A stretch of 64,000 nt of DNA, taken from NCBI RefSeq assembly GCF_042665255.1, contig NZ_JBHTCD010000005.1; one strand, given 5' to 3'. The notes below the pieces were generated by a model. The model searched no databases. It was not told where the DNA came from and saw only the letters and a list, made by a program, of their open reading frames with translations. This stretch comes from Insolitispirillum peregrinum (GTDB lineage: Bacteria > Pseudomonadota > Alphaproteobacteria > Rhodospirillales > Rhodospirillaceae). This document shows positions 1 through 7,660 of the stretch, one piece after another. The position numbers were made by a program, and so were the translations under genes. How positions within the stretch are numbered: position 1 is the first letter of the stretch; every line of letters begins with the position of its first letter.

Positions 1-138
1 AAGGCCAAGTACGAGCAGCTCATAAAAGCGGGAAAGCCTCCGAAAGTGGCTATCGTCGCCATCATGAGAAAGCTCGTCCTGCTCGCAAACTCTCTCCTTA
101 AAGCCGATCGGATGTGGCAGAAGGAAAGGCCTTGCTAA
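1..138 (+). mobile_element. IS110-family transposase, C-terminal end (partial at window edge)
   Basis: Frame 1 is open from the first base to TAA at 136-138 and encodes 45 residues. They match the conserved C-terminus of IS110/IS116/IS902 transposases: a K-Y-x-x-L-x-x-AGKPPKVA stretch followed by a helix of the MRKLVLLAN type. These transposases end in a Tnp_IS110/transposase_20 domain with a conserved Ser. The start lies upstream of the window, so completeness cannot be judged. Codon use is less GC-biased than in neighbouring genes, as expected for an insertion element. The sequence just after the stop contains a piece of the dispersed palindromic repeat found elsewhere in the window (151-167), which fits insertion of the element into a repeat. 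Confidence 0.8.
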
Positions 139-142
139 TCAC

Positions 143-167
143 GGATACTCTAACGCACGCTGGTCCA
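143..167 (+). repeat. Fragment of family A palindromic repeat beside the IS end
   Basis: TAACGCACGCTGGTCC at 151-166 matches the closing arm of the second palindrome of the repeat copies at 1397-1498, 27691-27790 and 32058-32160. Only this arm is present; the expected partner arm and first module are not seen to its left, where the IS110 end lies. It probably marks the right boundary of the insertion. Confidence 0.5.
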
Positions 168-171
168 ACGC

Positions 172-480
172 TTATTCATCGGCGCTGGTCGCCAGACGAA
201 TGCGAACCAGTCCCCGGAAATCGTCCGGGTCAACAGCTTCGCCCTTGCGGGTGATTTCAACCTGTCCGTTACGGGCCAGATGGATCATCTGCTGCTTGAC
301 CGGGTTCATGTAACGGCGCCAGCCGTCTGCCGGGTCTTTGGCCTTGCGGTGTTCGGCAAAGAAGCTCTTTGCAACATCCTGCGGGCTGGTACTGCCGTGC
401 TGATGGCACAGGGCAATGATCAGATGGGCAATCGGGTCGCCCTTTGGGGCGTCGTCGTCGGTGTGTGCAGTGTTGCTCAT
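172..480 (-). CDS. DUF3253-type small protein
   Basis: A 102-residue protein of unknown function. From about residue 14 it matches the DUF3253 pattern: a short winged-helix-like region (DPIAHLIIALC, then PQDVAKSF), a central W-R-x-x-M-x-x-V segment, and the diagnostic tail in which a conserved basic stretch and VDPDD lead into a RGLVRIRL strand. The start at 480 is preferred over an upstream ATG at 531: it has a weak AGGT-like ribosome site, avoids overlap with the preceding gene (ending at 515), and begins directly before the conserved region. The gene lies 34 bp downstream of the 515-1060 gene, so the two may be co-transcribed. The small helical fold suggests nucleic-acid binding, but no function is established. 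Confidence 0.6.
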   Translation of the reverse strand: MSNTAHTDDDAPKGDPIAHLIIALCHQHGSTSPQDVAKSFFAEHRKAKDPADGWRRYMNPVKQQMIHLARNGQVEITRKGEAVDPDDFRGLVRIRLATSADE

Positions 481-514
481 GATACCTGTCAAATGGGATG
501 CCAGAATGCTGGCG

Positions 515-1060
515 TTACTCAACGCTTTCATCGCTGCGCAATCGCAGGGCCAAAGCGCGGATCACCGAATGGCCCACACGGTCATCCGGATCAAGACGGG
601 CTGCCATGGCCAGCAGGTGTTCTGCTTCGGTCAGGGCAGCGGCCTTCAGTTTAACAAAAGCCAGCGCCTTTAGCATATAGGTATAAAACCGTTGGCTGCT
701 ATCGGGCCGCGCCATCTGCTCTGCCCAGTGCGGTGGCAGGTCGGTGGCCAACACATCCCAGTCTGCCGGAAAATTGCCCTGCCGTGCTGCCGACGCCAGC
801 CCCTCAACAGCCGCCTCGGCCGCGGCCGACAGAAACCCCTGATAGGTATTGATTTTGGTCAGGCAGAACCACGGCACCAGACAGGTCGGCTCTTCGGCCA
901 GTGCCGCCCGGAAATGGCCTTCCGAGGCCGGACGGTCGTCATAATAGGCCGCCACCCCCTGTTGCAAATGGTGGTTCACCGCCGGAGGAATGGCCCCGAA
1001 GTCGATGATGTCACCGTCTTGCAGCAGATCGGCGAGCCTGTCAGGAAACGATGCGCACAT
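515..1060 (-). CDS. Hypothetical protein with TPR-like helical repeats
   Basis: A 181-residue protein I do not recognise. It is alanine- and leucine-rich with paired helices resembling tetratricopeptide repeats, for example around HFRAALAEEPTCLVPWF near the middle and EAEHLLAMAARLDPDDRVG near the C-terminus, which has the familiar TPR spacing of A-x-x-x-DP. No signal peptide, membrane segment or catalytic motif is visible. An open frame extends to 1138, but the ATG at 1060 has a strong AAGGGGG ribosome site about 8 bases upstream and begins just before the compact region, so it is taken as the start. It is followed closely by the DUF3253 gene. A scaffolding role is possible but is only inferred. 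Confidence 0.6.
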   Translation of the reverse strand: MCASFPDRLADLLQDGDIIDFGAIPPAVNHHLQQGVAAYYDDRPASEGHFRAALAEEPTCLVPWFCLTKINTYQGFLSAAAEAAVEGLASAARQGNFPADWDVLATDLPPHWAEQMARPDSSQRFYTYMLKALAFVKLKAAALTEAEHLLAMAARLDPDDRVGHSVIRALALRLRSDESVE

Positions 1061-1149
1061 GAAATGATCCCCCTTCCGCACCACGGACTGATTGCGCCGG
1101 ACGCGGGGGGAGAACACGCCGGAAAGCAGGTCGATCATAGCACCTGTTG

Positions 1150-1194
1150 CCAGAAAAACGAAATGGCCGCCGGAAGCTGGGGTATCCGGCGGCC
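1150..1194 (-). terminator. Hairpin with T-rich tail, candidate terminator of the mcd transcript
   Basis: GGCCGCCGGA (1165-1174) and TCCGGCGGCC (1185-1194) form a perfect 10-bp stem with a 10-base loop. Read on the minus strand, the stem is followed by ATTTCGTTTTTCT, a usable U-rich tail. It lies about 320 bp past the mcd stop, so it could end that transcript after the repeat; the distance lowers confidence. Confidence 0.45.
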
Positions 1195-1396
1195 AAGTCA
1201 GCCATCATCCACTGTCAGGCCATCGGAAGGAGTCCGATACCCAAAGGCAACAGGGGAGCGGTTCCCGCTGGCACAGTCACCGCTCTCTTTCTCATCGACA
1301 GCCGATCAACAGGCTGGATGATGGCTCGGGCCTTGCCGATGCGTCCCCCCTGCCGTGACTCAGGAAGGCGGAGGCCCGAAGCTCGCAGACGTCTTC

Positions 1397-1498
1397 AGAG
1401 CATTGTGCGAAAAGTGGGCACCGGTTTTCGCAAGGACAACGCGATAGAACAGAAGGTTAGAGCAGCGTGCCCGCGTCCGGGTTAACGCACGCTGCTCT
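1397..1498 (+). repeat. Family A dispersed palindromic repeat, copy 1
   Basis: Two palindromic modules. Module 1 (1397-1442) reads AGAGCATTGTGCGAAAA, then a central CCGG, then TTTTCGC and a closing arm. Module 2 (1459-1498) has perfect 11-bp arms AGAGCAGCGTG / CACGCTGCTCT. The same two modules occur at 27691-27790, 32058-32160 and, inverted, 36403-36505, with module 1 alone tandemly repeated at 7024-7184. It resembles REP/BIME-like intergenic elements seen in many alphaproteobacteria. Confidence 0.85.
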
Positions 1499-1516
1499 GG
1501 AAAATGCGTCGTTGCT

Positions 1517-3178
1517 TTACCGTGTCAGCAACCCGCGCGCGACCACCTGCGCCTGAATTTCGGCAGCGCCTTCAAAGATGTTGAGAATGCGCGAGTCGCA
1601 CAGCACGCGGCTGATCTGGTATTCCTCGGCATAGCCATTGCCGCCGTGGATTTGCAGGGCGTTGTCGGCATTGCTCCACGCCACGCGAGCGGCCAGCAGC
1701 TTGGCCATCCCGGCTTCGATATCGCACCGGATATCGGCGTCCTTTTCACGACCGGCAAAGTAGGTCAGCTGGCGGGCAATCATCGTTTCGACCACCGACC
1801 ACGCCACCTTTTGGTGAACGCGCGGGAAGGCGAACAGTTGCTTGCCGAACTGGACCCGTTCCTGAGCATAGCGCAGGCCGATTTCCAGCGCGTTCTGCGC
1901 CACCCCCACCGCACGGGCGGCAGTCTGGATGCGGGCCGATTCAAAGGTTTCCATCAACTGCTTGAAACCCTGACCTTCGACCCCGCCCAGCAGGTTGGCT
2001 GCCGGAACCTTGAAGCCGTCGAACGACAGTTCATATTCCTTCATGCCGCGATAGCCGAGCACATGGATTTCACCGCCCTCCATGCCCTGAGCCGGGAACG
2101 GATTGCCCTCTTCCCCGCGCGGCTTTTCGGCCAGCAGCATCGACAGACCCTTGTAACCCTTTTCGTCGGGGTTGGTGCGGGTCAGCAGGGTCATCATGTC
2201 GGACCGGCTGGCGTGGGTGATCCAGGTCTTGTTGCCGGTGACGGTATAGGTGTCGCCGTCCAGCACCGCACGGGTGCGCAGCGAGGCCAGATCAGAGCCG
2301 GTATTCGGTTCGGTAAACACCGCCGTCGGCAGGATCTCGCCCGAGGCGATCTTCGGCAGGTAGTGCTGCTTCTGCTCTTCGGTGCCACCCAGACGGATCA
2401 GCTCGCCAGCGATTTCCGAACGGGTACCCAGCGACCCGACGCCGATATAGGCGCGTGACAGTTCTTCGGTGACGACGCACATCGCCATCTTGCCCATGCC
2501 CAGCCCGCCGTATTCTTCCGGGATGGTCAGGCCAAAGACACCCATTTCGGCCATCTGTTCGACGACCGACAACGGGATCAGCTCGTCCTTCAGATGCCAT
2601 TCGTGGGCATAGGGCACCACCTGATCTTCGGCAAACTTGCGGAACTGGTCGCGGATCATGTCCAGCGTCTCGTCATCCATGCCGAGATCGCCAAAGTGAC
2701 CATCGGCCACCAGTTCCGAGATGCGCTTTTTGCAGGCGGCGGTAAAGCCGTGCTCGCGCAGCAGGGTGGTATAGGGCGACTGCATCAGCTGGCGCTGACG
2801 CACCTCGATGCCGAAATCGGCCAGACGAATGTATTCGCCCTGGCTCATCGGGATGCCGCCGTAAATCTGGTGCAGGTATTCGGAATAGGCCGCCTGCAGG
2901 ATCAACTGTTCCAGTTCGCCGAAACGACCGGCAGCGTCCAGACGCTTGCCCCATTCCAGCATTTGTTCCAGAGCAGCGACATAGGTCGCATACCATGCAT
3001 AGCCATGGGCAGAATGCTGGTTTTCCTCAAACAGCACGCCATCCACTTTGCCGCCCGGGGCAACGCGGGCCGTGACGGCCTTGTGCAACGTGATCCGCAC
3101 GTCGCGCGCCAGTTCAAGGGCGCGTTCGCAGGTGTGAAGCAGGTCGGAAAGGATCAGGGGCTTGCCCATCGCGGACAT
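1517..3178 (-). CDS. mcd: (2S)-methylsuccinyl-CoA dehydrogenase
   Basis: An FAD-dependent acyl-CoA dehydrogenase that in the ethylmalonyl-CoA pathway oxidises (2S)-methylsuccinyl-CoA to mesaconyl-CoA, passing electrons to electron-transfer flavoprotein. The 553-residue length and the extra N-terminal helical domain of about 150 residues (ELARDVRITLHKAV, then GWxK-like helices) set it apart from ordinary 380-residue family members and match Mcd. The catalytic part follows: an N-terminal domain from about residue 185, the substrate/flavin motif TEPNTGSDLASL near 290, and a C-terminal helical domain with RVQFGKQL and IHGGNGYAEEY. An open frame reaches 3262, but the ATG at 3178 with GGAG about 8 bases upstream fits best. 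It lies 84 bp downstream of ccr in the same direction, which strongly supports the assignment. Confidence 0.88.
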   Translation of the reverse strand: MSAMGKPLILSDLLHTCERALELARDVRITLHKAVTARVAPGGKVDGVLFEENQHSAHGYAWYATYVAALEQMLEWGKRLDAAGRFGELEQLILQAAYSEYLHQIYGGIPMSQGEYIRLADFGIEVRQRQLMQSPYTTLLREHGFTAACKKRISELVADGHFGDLGMDDETLDMIRDQFRKFAEDQVVPYAHEWHLKDELIPLSVVEQMAEMGVFGLTIPEEYGGLGMGKMAMCVVTEELSRAYIGVGSLGTRSEIAGELIRLGGTEEQKQHYLPKIASGEILPTAVFTEPNTGSDLASLRTRAVLDGDTYTVTGNKTWITHASRSDMMTLLTRTNPDEKGYKGLSMLLAEKPRGEEGNPFPAQGMEGGEIHVLGYRGMKEYELSFDGFKVPAANLLGGVEGQGFKQLMETFESARIQTAARAVGVAQNALEIGLRYAQERVQFGKQLFAFPRVHQKVAWSVVETMIARQLTYFAGREKDADIRCDIEAGMAKLLAARVAWSNADNALQIHGGNGYAEEYQISRVLCDSRILNIFEGAAEIQAQVVARGLLTR

Positions 3179-3262
3179 GGTGCGGTCTCCGCAAGAAAAT
3201 AAGAAAGGGTCCTCACGCGCTCCCCCGGTCTGAACCGGGGAAGCGCGAAACAGGCGAGGCAA

Positions 3263-4543
3263 TCAGCCGTGCAGGCAGTCTTCCAGGGTCCGGCGACCCG
3301 GCTTCACTGCCTGCACCATCACCGCCATGTTGCCCGGCTTGTGCTGGTTGCGCAGCATCTTGGTGTGGGCCTTGGGAATGTCATCCCAGGAGAACACTTC
3401 GGACATGCACGGATCAATGCGGCGCTCGACCACCAGCTGGTTGGCCTGGTTCGATTCCTTGGCGTGGGCAAAGTGGCTGCCCTGAATGCGCTTTTGCCGC
3501 ATCCACACAAAGCGGGCGTCAAAGGTCAGGTTAAAGCCGGTGGTCCCGGCGCAGAACACCACCATCCCGCCGCGCTTGACGACGTTGCAGGACACCGGGA
3601 AGGTCTGTTCACCCGGATGTTCAAAGACGATATCAACGTCCTTGCCCTTGCCGGTGATGTCCCAGATGGCTTTCCCGAACTTGCGGGTTTCCTTCATGTA
3701 GGCATCAAAGCCTTCGCCGTTGACCGGCGGCAGCTGGCCCCAGCAGTTGAAGTCCTTGCGGTTCAGCACCGCCTTGGCCCCCAGGCTCATCACGAAGTCA
3801 CGCTTGGTTTCGTCCGAGATCACCCCGATGGCGTTGGCGCCGACGGTGGCGCACAGCTGCACCGCCATCGACCCCAGACCACCCGACGCCCCCCACACCA
3901 GCACGTTGTGGCCGGGGCGGATGATGTGCGGACGGTGCCCGAACAGCATGCGATAGGCGGTGGCCAGCACCAGCGTGTAGCACGAGGCTTCTTCCCAGGT
4001 CAGGTGCTTGGGACGCGGCATGCACTGCTGCGACTGGACGCGGGTGAACTGGGCGAACGAGCCGTCGGGGGTCTCATAGCCCCAGATGCGCTGGCTGGGC
4101 GAGAACATCGGGTCGCCACCGTTGCACTCTTCGTCTTCGCCGTCGGTCTGGTTGCAGTGGACGACCACCTCGTCGCCAACCTTCCAGCGGGTGACCTTCG
4201 CGCCGACCTTCCACACGATGCCCGAGGCATCAGAACCAGCGATGTGGTAGTCCTGCTTGTGCACGTCGAACACCGAGATGGGCTTGCCGAGACCGGCCCA
4301 CACCCCGTTGTAGTTGACCCCGGCGGCCATCACCATCACCAGCACTTCGTGCGAGTCCAGTTCCGGCACATCGACGACTTCCTGCTGGAAGGACTGCTCC
4401 GGGTTGCCCTGCCGCTCGCGGCGGATGGCCCAGGCGTACATCTTCTTTGGCACATGGCCCAGCGGCGGGATCTCACCCAGCTCATAGAGATCCTTGACTT
4501 GCTGTCCCGGATGGAGCTGGACGACCTCGGCGGCTTCGGTCAT
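3263..4543 (-). CDS. ccr: Crotonyl-CoA carboxylase/reductase
   Basis: A 426-residue medium-chain dehydrogenase/reductase that reductively carboxylates crotonyl-CoA with NADPH and CO2 to (2S)-ethylmalonyl-CoA, the defining step of the ethylmalonyl-CoA pathway. The N-terminal GroES-like part carries AAGVNYNGVWAGLGKP and GSDASGIVWKVG. The Rossmann part has the NADPH-binding WGASGGLGSMAVQL, and the tail has the typical Ccr block with FVWMRQKRIQGSHFAHA. The family's CO2-anchoring Asn, Glu and His have plausible counterparts in these blocks. The length is normal for the family. The gene is transcribed with mcd and divergently from ecm across a 323-bp control region. Confidence 0.95.
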   Translation of the reverse strand: MTEAAEVVQLHPGQQVKDLYELGEIPPLGHVPKKMYAWAIRRERQGNPEQSFQQEVVDVPELDSHEVLVMVMAAGVNYNGVWAGLGKPISVFDVHKQDYHIAGSDASGIVWKVGAKVTRWKVGDEVVVHCNQTDGEDEECNGGDPMFSPSQRIWGYETPDGSFAQFTRVQSQQCMPRPKHLTWEEASCYTLVLATAYRMLFGHRPHIIRPGHNVLVWGASGGLGSMAVQLCATVGANAIGVISDETKRDFVMSLGAKAVLNRKDFNCWGQLPPVNGEGFDAYMKETRKFGKAIWDITGKGKDVDIVFEHPGEQTFPVSCNVVKRGGMVVFCAGTTGFNLTFDARFVWMRQKRIQGSHFAHAKESNQANQLVVERRIDPCMSEVFSWDDIPKAHTKMLRNQHKPGNMAVMVQAVKPGRRTLEDCLHG

Positions 4544-4866
4544 GGCGGTCTCCCTATTCTGCTTGCCTGCCCCGATGGTGTCTGTTGCACGGGGGGACGG
4601 GGCAATGGTTGACTGAATTGCGGCGGCATTCAGGGCCGGCTCTTGTGGACGGAAACAACGACCTGTCTGTCGTGGAGCCAGTGAGGCCTGATCATCATTC
4701 CCGACGGTGACTGTTTTTCCGGTTTACCGTTTTGCGGCTTCCTTCGCAATGCACAAAATGATAAATTCTTTCGCAAAGGAGACGCAATAGGTAATATTGT
4801 GTCTCACGAACAGAATGAACCTGCGGGCGTCACCACCCCGCCCGTTGCCTTGTGAGGGAGCCCCCG
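4544..4866. promoter_or_regulatory. Divergent ccr/ecm control region with TTCGCAAW half-sites
   Basis: This 323-bp intergenic region must hold the promoters for both ccr-mcd and ecm. It has an AT-richer core (about 4730-4810) containing TTCGCAAT at 4743-4750, TTCGCAAA at 4770-4777 and ACGCAATA at 4782-4789, all in one orientation. The ScfR/RamB-type regulators of short-chain acyl-CoA metabolism are known to bind TTTGCAAA-like sites, so these are candidate operators. The ecm ribosome site AGGGAG is at 4855-4860. I see no cobalamin riboswitch. Confidence 0.45.
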
Positions 4867-6876
4867 ATGTCTGATTCGCCCGCCGCCGCACCGTCCTCCG
4901 CCCCGCAAAACCGCGATAAGCCCTGGCTGTTCCGGACCTATTCCGGGCATTCGTCGGCCAGGGACACGAATCGCCTTTTCCGCACGAATCTTTCGCGCGG
5001 GCAGACCGGGCTATCGGTGGCCTTTGACCTGCCGACCCAGACCGGCTACGACTCCGATCATGTGCTGGCCCGCGGCGAGGTCGGTAAAGTGGGGGTTCCG
5101 GTGTGCCATCTGGGCGACATGAGCGCCCTGTTCGAGGGCATTCCCCTCGACAAGATGAATACCTCGATGACCATCAACGCCCCGGCGGCCTGGCTGCTGT
5201 CGCTGTATGTTGCCGCAGCGGAAAAACAGGGCGCGGCCCGCTCCTCGCTGTCCGGCACCACCCAGAACGACGTGATCAAGGAATACCTGTCGCGCGGCAC
5301 CTACATCTTCCCGCCCGAGCCGTCGCTGCGCCTGATCAACGACGTGATTTCGTTCACCTATCGGGAAATCCCCAAATGGAACCCGATGAATGTCTGCTCG
5401 TACCACCTGCAGGAAGCCGGGGCGACCGCCGAACAGGAACTGGCCTATGCGCTGGCCACCGCGATTGCCGTTCTCGATACCGTCAAGGCCGGAGGCCAAG
5501 TGCCGGAGTCGGATTTTCCGACCGTGGTCGGCCGCATCTCGTTCTTCGTCAACGCTGGCGTCCGATTCGTCACCGAATTGTGCAAGATGCGCGCCTTCGG
5601 CGAACTGTGGGATGAAATCTGCCGCGAACGCTATGGTGTCGAGGAAGAAAAGTACCGCCGCTTCCGCTATGGCGTGCAGGTCAACAGCCTGGGCCTGACC
5701 GAACAGCAACCGGAAAACAACGTTTACCGTATCCTGCTGGAAATGCTGGCCGTCACCCTGTCGAAGAACGCCCGCGCCCGCGCCGTGCAGTTGCCTGCGT
5801 GGAACGAAGCCCTCGGCCTGCCGCGCCCGTGGGATCAGCAATGGTCGCTGCGCCTGCAGCAGATCGTCGCCTACGAAACCGACCTGCTGGAATACGGCGA
5901 CATTTTCGACGGCTCGACCGAAATCGCCCGCAAGGTCGAAGAGCTGAAGGATCAGGCGCGCGATGAACTGGCCCGCCTTGACGGCATGGGCGGGGCGGTG
6001 GCGGCCATCGAATCGAGCTACATGAAGCAGAAGCTGGTCGAATCGAACAGCCGCCGTTTGCGGGCCATCGAATCGGGCGAACAAACGGTGGTCGGGGTGA
6101 ACAAGTTCTCCGAAGGCGCTCCGTCACCGCTGACCGCTGGCGACGGGGCGATCATGACCGTCGATCCCAAGGCCGAACAGGAGCAGATCGACGCCCTGAA
6201 GGCGTGGCGGGAACAGCGCGACTCCAAGGCCGCCGAAAAGGCCCTCGCCGAGCTGCGCTCTGCCGTGCAGGAAGGCCGCAACGTGATGGAACCGTCCATC
6301 GCCTGCGCCCATGCCGGTGTCACCACCGGCGAATGGTCGGATATCCTGCGGCAGGTGTACGGCGAATACCGTGCTCCGACTGGCGTTGGCCGGGCGGCCA
6401 GCGCCGATTCGACCGGTGGCATGGCGGCAGTCCGTGCCCGCGTCGAAGAGGTGTCCGGCAAGCTGGGCCGTCGGGTGAAGATGCTGGTCGGCAAGCCGGG
6501 TCTGGACGGTCACTCCAACGGTGCCGAGCAGGTGGCGGTGCGTGCCCGTGATGCCGGGATGGAAGTGGTCTATGAAGGCATCCGCCTGACTCCGGCCCAG
6601 ATCGTCAACGCCGCGCTGGAAGAAAGCGTCCACGTCGTCGGCCTGTCGATCCTGTCCGGCTCGCATATTCCGCTGGTCACCGAAGTGATGGAACGGATGC
6701 GCGCCGCCGGTCTGACCGACATTCCGGTGGTGGTCGGCGGCATCATTCCTCCCGAAGACGAAGCCCTGCTGAAGGCTGGCGGCGTGGCTCGCGTCTACAC
6801 CCCCAAGGACTATGACCTGACCGCGATCATGAACGACATCGTCACCTTGCTGGAAGAGCAGAAGATCGCAGCATAA
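4867..6876 (+). CDS. ecm: Ethylmalonyl-CoA mutase (B12-dependent)
   Basis: A single-chain 669-residue adenosylcobalamin-dependent mutase converting (2R)-ethylmalonyl-CoA to (2S)-methylsuccinyl-CoA. The TIM-barrel substrate domain occupies roughly residues 20-500, with YDSDHVLARGEVGKVGVP and SGTTQNDVIKEYLSRGTYI typical of the MCM family. A C-terminal cobalamin domain (about 535-669) carries the DxHxxG base-off motif as GLDGHSNG near 544, then SILSGSH and VVGGIIP. Neighbours ccr and mcd distinguish it from ordinary methylmalonyl-CoA mutase, and the fused single-subunit form also fits Ecm. The ATG at 4867 has AGGGAG 6 bases upstream and is preferred to an in-frame GTG at 4852. Confidence 0.9.
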   Translation: MSDSPAAAPSSAPQNRDKPWLFRTYSGHSSARDTNRLFRTNLSRGQTGLSVAFDLPTQTGYDSDHVLARGEVGKVGVPVCHLGDMSALFEGIPLDKMNTSMTINAPAAWLLSLYVAAAEKQGAARSSLSGTTQNDVIKEYLSRGTYIFPPEPSLRLINDVISFTYREIPKWNPMNVCSYHLQEAGATAEQELAYALATAIAVLDTVKAGGQVPESDFPTVVGRISFFVNAGVRFVTELCKMRAFGELWDEICRERYGVEEEKYRRFRYGVQVNSLGLTEQQPENNVYRILLEMLAVTLSKNARARAVQLPAWNEALGLPRPWDQQWSLRLQQIVAYETDLLEYGDIFDGSTEIARKVEELKDQARDELARLDGMGGAVAAIESSYMKQKLVESNSRRLRAIESGEQTVVGVNKFSEGAPSPLTAGDGAIMTVDPKAEQEQIDALKAWREQRDSKAAEKALAELRSAVQEGRNVMEPSIACAHAGVTTGEWSDILRQVYGEYRAPTGVGRAASADSTGGMAAVRARVEEVSGKLGRRVKMLVGKPGLDGHSNGAEQVAVRARDAGMEVVYEGIRLTPAQIVNAALEESVHVVGLSILSGSHIPLVTEVMERMRAAGLTDIPVVVGGIIPPEDEALLKAGGVARVYTPKDYDLTAIMNDIVTLLEEQKIAA

Positions 6877-6899
6877 CGCGCCCTGCCTCCAGACCCGAA

Positions 6900-6935
6900 C
6901 GGGAACGCCGTTGGCCGCGACGTTCCCGCTTTTCC
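6900..6935 (+). terminator. Rho-independent terminator of ecm
   Basis: CGGGAACG (6900-6907) and CGTTCCCG (6921-6928) form a perfect 8-bp stem with a 13-base loop, followed by CTTTTCCC. It lies 24 bp after the ecm stop codon. Confidence 0.7.
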
Positions 6936-7023
6936 CGACATCTGCAAGATTGTCCCCTGGTCGATGCCGGGAAGAGCACGCCCCCATTCCTTTGGCGACA
7001 CAGGAATGGGGGCCGTGGTTTCG

Positions 7024-7184
7024 TGCCGCATTGTCTTTGCGAAAACCGGTTCCCACTTTTCGCACAATGCAGGTTTTTCATGCCGCATTGTCTTTGCGAA
7101 AACCGGTTCCCACTTTTCGCACAATGCAGGTTTTTCATGCCGCATTGTCTTTGCGAAAACCGGTTCCCACTTTTCGCACAATGC
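7024..7184 (-). repeat. Tandem array of family A module 1 (57-bp period, 2.8 copies)
   Basis: Two identical 57-bp units (7024-7080, 7081-7137) and a third truncated after 47 bp (7138-7184). Each holds the palindrome GCATTGT...GCGAAAA-CCGG-TTTTCGC...ACAATGC plus a 10-base joiner AGGTTTTTCA. Orientation is inverted relative to copy 1 at 1397. Module 2 is absent. Identity between units implies recent duplication. The period is a multiple of three, so reading frames stay open through the array, but there is no ribosome site. Confidence 0.9.
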
Positions 7185-7191
7185 TCGAGCC

Positions 7192-7599
7192 TTAACGCGA
7201 CACATCCCTCAGGCAGGCCGCCGGATCACCGGGGTTGCCGTCAAGGCCGCGGCTGCCCACCCAATCGGCGCGCAAGCCGTTATTCGGGTTATCGCGCGGC
7301 GGATAAAACACCACATCCAGCACACAGCTTTGGGCGCTGTATTGCCAGACCTCGGCCGGAGGTTCGCGACGGGTGAGCGTCGGGGCTCCCAGCCGGTCCC
7401 GCACATCCGCCGGGGTATGCCCCTTGATATCGGTCACTGATGGCACGCCACCACGGTTGCCGCCCCGCATCGCGGTTCCGTCCACCCCCGCACAGCCGCT
7501 CAGACCCAACCCGAGAGCGGCCACACTCAGAAAGGCCATCACAACCCGACCTGAACCCTGTCCGAAAGCCCCGGACAGGCGATATGCGGCAATGGTCAT
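7192..7599 (-). CDS. Small lipoprotein, hypothetical
   Basis: A 135-residue predicted lipoprotein. Residues 18-36 form a hydrophobic signal ending in the lipobox LSGC, which places a lipidated Cys at about residue 36. The mature part has a block, GHTPADVRDRLGAPTLTRREPP then VWQYS and C-x-LDVVFYP, that resembles the SmpA/OmlA-like (BamE-fold) domain of small envelope lipoproteins, in which a helix pair is followed by a three-stranded sheet. Two further Cys residues in the domain could pair. The ATG at 7599 has AAGGGAG 9 bases upstream. It lies 61 bp downstream of the EI24 membrane protein in the same direction and probably shares its transcript. The precise role is unknown. Confidence 0.7.
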   Translation of the reverse strand: MTIAAYRLSGAFGQGSGRVVMAFLSVAALGLGLSGCAGVDGTAMRGGNRGGVPSVTDIKGHTPADVRDRLGAPTLTRREPPAEVWQYSAQSCVLDVVFYPPRDNPNNGLRADWVGSRGLDGNPGDPAACLRDVSR

Positions 7600-7660
7600 T
7601 CTCGAAACTCCCTTGATGGATACGATCTGCAGGATGCGCCAAAAGACGCGGCGAACACCG

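Larger units (their letters stand above)
1061..1516. other. Intergenic region with hairpin and family A repeat
   Basis: This 456-bp stretch holds no supported gene. It contains a perfect 10-bp hairpin at 1165-1194 and a full family A repeat at 1397-1498. The remainder (about 1195-1396) shows no feature I can name. Short open frames across it have no convincing ribosome sites. Confidence 0.6.
6877..7191. other. Intergenic region: terminator, hairpin and tandem repeats
   Basis: This 315-bp stretch between ecm and the lipoprotein gene holds no gene. It contains the ecm terminator, an 11-bp perfect hairpin at 6981-7012 (CCCCCATTCCT / AGGAATGGGGG, which looks like a remnant of the family B repeat core), and the tandem family A modules at 7024-7184. 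Confidence 0.65.

Noticed and set aside
4544..4866. Cobalamin riboswitch before ecm
   Set aside because: No B12-box-like sequence or suitable leader fold could be found; the mutase needs B12 but that alone is not evidence.
7024..7184. Possible CRISPR array
   Set aside because: The 57-bp units are directly adjacent with no unique spacers, and each unit is itself a family A palindrome found elsewhere in the window.
7021..7195. Small repetitive peptide encoded by the tandem repeats (19-residue period)
   Set aside because: Open in several frames because the period is divisible by three, but with no ribosome site, and the palindromic DNA explains the repetition.
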